Source: Fratercula arctica
Lineage: Eukaryota; Chordata; Aves; Charadriiformes; Alcidae
Length of the DNA stretch: 64,000 nucleotides
Direction: 5' to 3'
NCBI GenBank assembly: GCA_947846985.1
Contig: CANTUZ010000004.1
Coordinates: 53,359,672-53,423,671, forward strand
The translations under genes were made by a program, and so were the position numbers. Shown here piece by piece: positions 62,649 through 64,000 of the stretch. The first letter of the stretch is position 1; each line of letters begins with the position of its first letter. The notes below the pieces were generated by a model. It did not search any database, was not told the origin of the DNA, and saw nothing but the letters and a program-made list of their open reading frames with translations.

Positions 62649-64000
62649 TGTAAACCACAATTCACAGAGTTGCAGCGTTGCATAGTTGAGTCTCAGCTGC
62701 TCTACAAAAAGTAATTTCTTTGCCACATACCTTTTTTTTGTTGGTGGGACAAATGTAGAAATTGTCAATAACAGTGGAAATCCCAGGCTGCAGATTTAAC
62801 TTCGTATATAACGTCCCAAAATCTGAGGACCTGAAAGAAATCACACATCTGTAAGTGCTCTCTTCTAAAGGCTTCAGCATTGAAACTCTGCAAAAAAACC
62901 CCCACTTTGTCAGAGTAACTATCCCTTTTCAATGCTTCTCCACCATTCTTTTGTTCTTTTCAGTGCTCCTTAGCTAAAAGAAACTAAAAGGAACCTGCCG
63001 CTATTAAGAGTATTTTTCTAGGTTCGAAAAAACATGGCTAGTTCTGTCTGTATTTAGCAGTTCTGTGCAGTGCTAGTTTTCATCCTGACACTGCTCCACG
63101 CAGTCACAGAAGCACAACATGTATACGTTTCCATCACCACCCACAAGGTGGGAAAAAAAAACCTAAGCAGAGCAAAGGCTCGTTGGCAAGTACTAACAGC
63201 ACCTCCTTGGCTATGCAGAAAAAGAAGAGCTAACTTCAGAGCCTGGTGTTGTATAACAGAACAATTTGGCCTGAGATCTGGAAGACTCCCAATGGATCTC
63301 TACCAGAATTCATACTTGATAAAGGTATCCATCCAATCCTCCAGCTCTTTTTCAAAGTATCACTAAATTCTGAATGAATAAAACAAAAGTCAGAACTTGG
63401 CCATCGGTACGTCATACACACAAATCTATGAATATTTCAAATGTGGGCACTCGGCAGAAATTGTTTCATATTCCTGAAAAAACTACAGTGAAAAACAGCA
63501 TCCTTGCTATGCACCAGTATCGGCAATGTCTAGTATAAAAAAATGAAAAAGTAAAATGTTAATATAGGAAAGCCTTAGCTAGTGAAATTGAAAGTAAGTC
63601 ACATCCAAAATTGAATCACTTTGTATGAAGCCTTGTTTGTTCTATACAGGATCAACTTGCACCATATGGTCTCTCCTTATTTACAGTTTTTCCTTTTGCA
63701 CTTGGCAGGGGACTCAGACACATCTAAGGCACCTCTCCCTTCTTCACCAGGAAGCCCTCCCTAAGACAGGTGGTTGGTGGGAGGATTTCCACTCTATACT
63801 CCCCTTTTTTCACTGGAATAACAATCTCCTTTAACAAACAGGGATGAAGGTACCCTGTTTGTACCTCTGCATTATTCAAACAATTGTGAACATGCAACAG
63901 TTCTCATGTCCAAGAGAACCAGGATGAGACCTCTGTCCCTCCCAGTATGGCACTGAGGACTGCCTATTCAGTGATTTTTGCCCACTCTACCATGCTCATT
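62649..64000. other. Noncoding unique sequence to the window end
   Basis: Only short frames (up to 98 codons at 63070-63366, plus) without known domains. No element, RNA gene or repeat recognised. Confidence 0.6.

Noticed and set aside
1..64000. CRISPR array, bacterial defence system or operon
   Set aside because: No regularly spaced repeats, no compact gene array and no ribosome-binding-site-led frames. The content is vertebrate noncoding DNA.

Overview
This 64 kb window looks like noncoding bird DNA, either intergenic or inside a very large intron. Three things point to a bird. A clear CR1 LINE fragment encodes the avian CR1 reverse-transcriptase C-terminus at 47172-47450 (minus). A degraded LTR at 19495-19866 has the TGTCATGGTTTAACCCC and CCAGGACA ends that I know from avian endogenous retrovirus LTRs. 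Recognisable transposon DNA is sparse, and the sequence is AT-rich with many short A/T homopolymers. I see no rRNA, no tRNA, no CRISPR array, no prokaryote-style operon and no intact protein-coding gene. Almost all open frames are 60-100 codons and read as chance frames in AT-rich DNA.

Layout. Positions 1-9000 are unique AT-rich sequence with a striking cluster of A or T runs of 14 or more. Positions 9000-19494 are unique sequence with little structure. Positions 19495-23466 are the most element-rich part. They hold the degraded LTR, two overlapping hairpins just beyond it, a 32-base A run, and a 654 bp solo LTR (22813-23466, minus) bounded by a perfect 5 bp target-site duplication, with a TATA-like box and two polyadenylation signals. 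Positions 23467-41860 are unique, apart from a Cys-rich open frame with good splice-site candidates (32646-32915, minus), a 25 bp tandem duplication at 36622 and a G/T-rich tract at 37234. Positions 41861-42210 are a GC-rich patch beginning with a CR1 3'-region fragment. The CR1 RT fragment lies at 47172-47450. Ancient MIR-like SINE traces lie near 51690 and 53050-53320. The rest, to 64000, is unique sequence with one 22 bp tandem duplication at 62598.

No genes can be shown to work together here. The best leads are the solo LTR with its promoter and poly(A) signals, the phase-symmetric Cys-rich candidate exon, and the double hairpin beside the older LTR. All calls come from reading the sequence; no database search or alignment was run.
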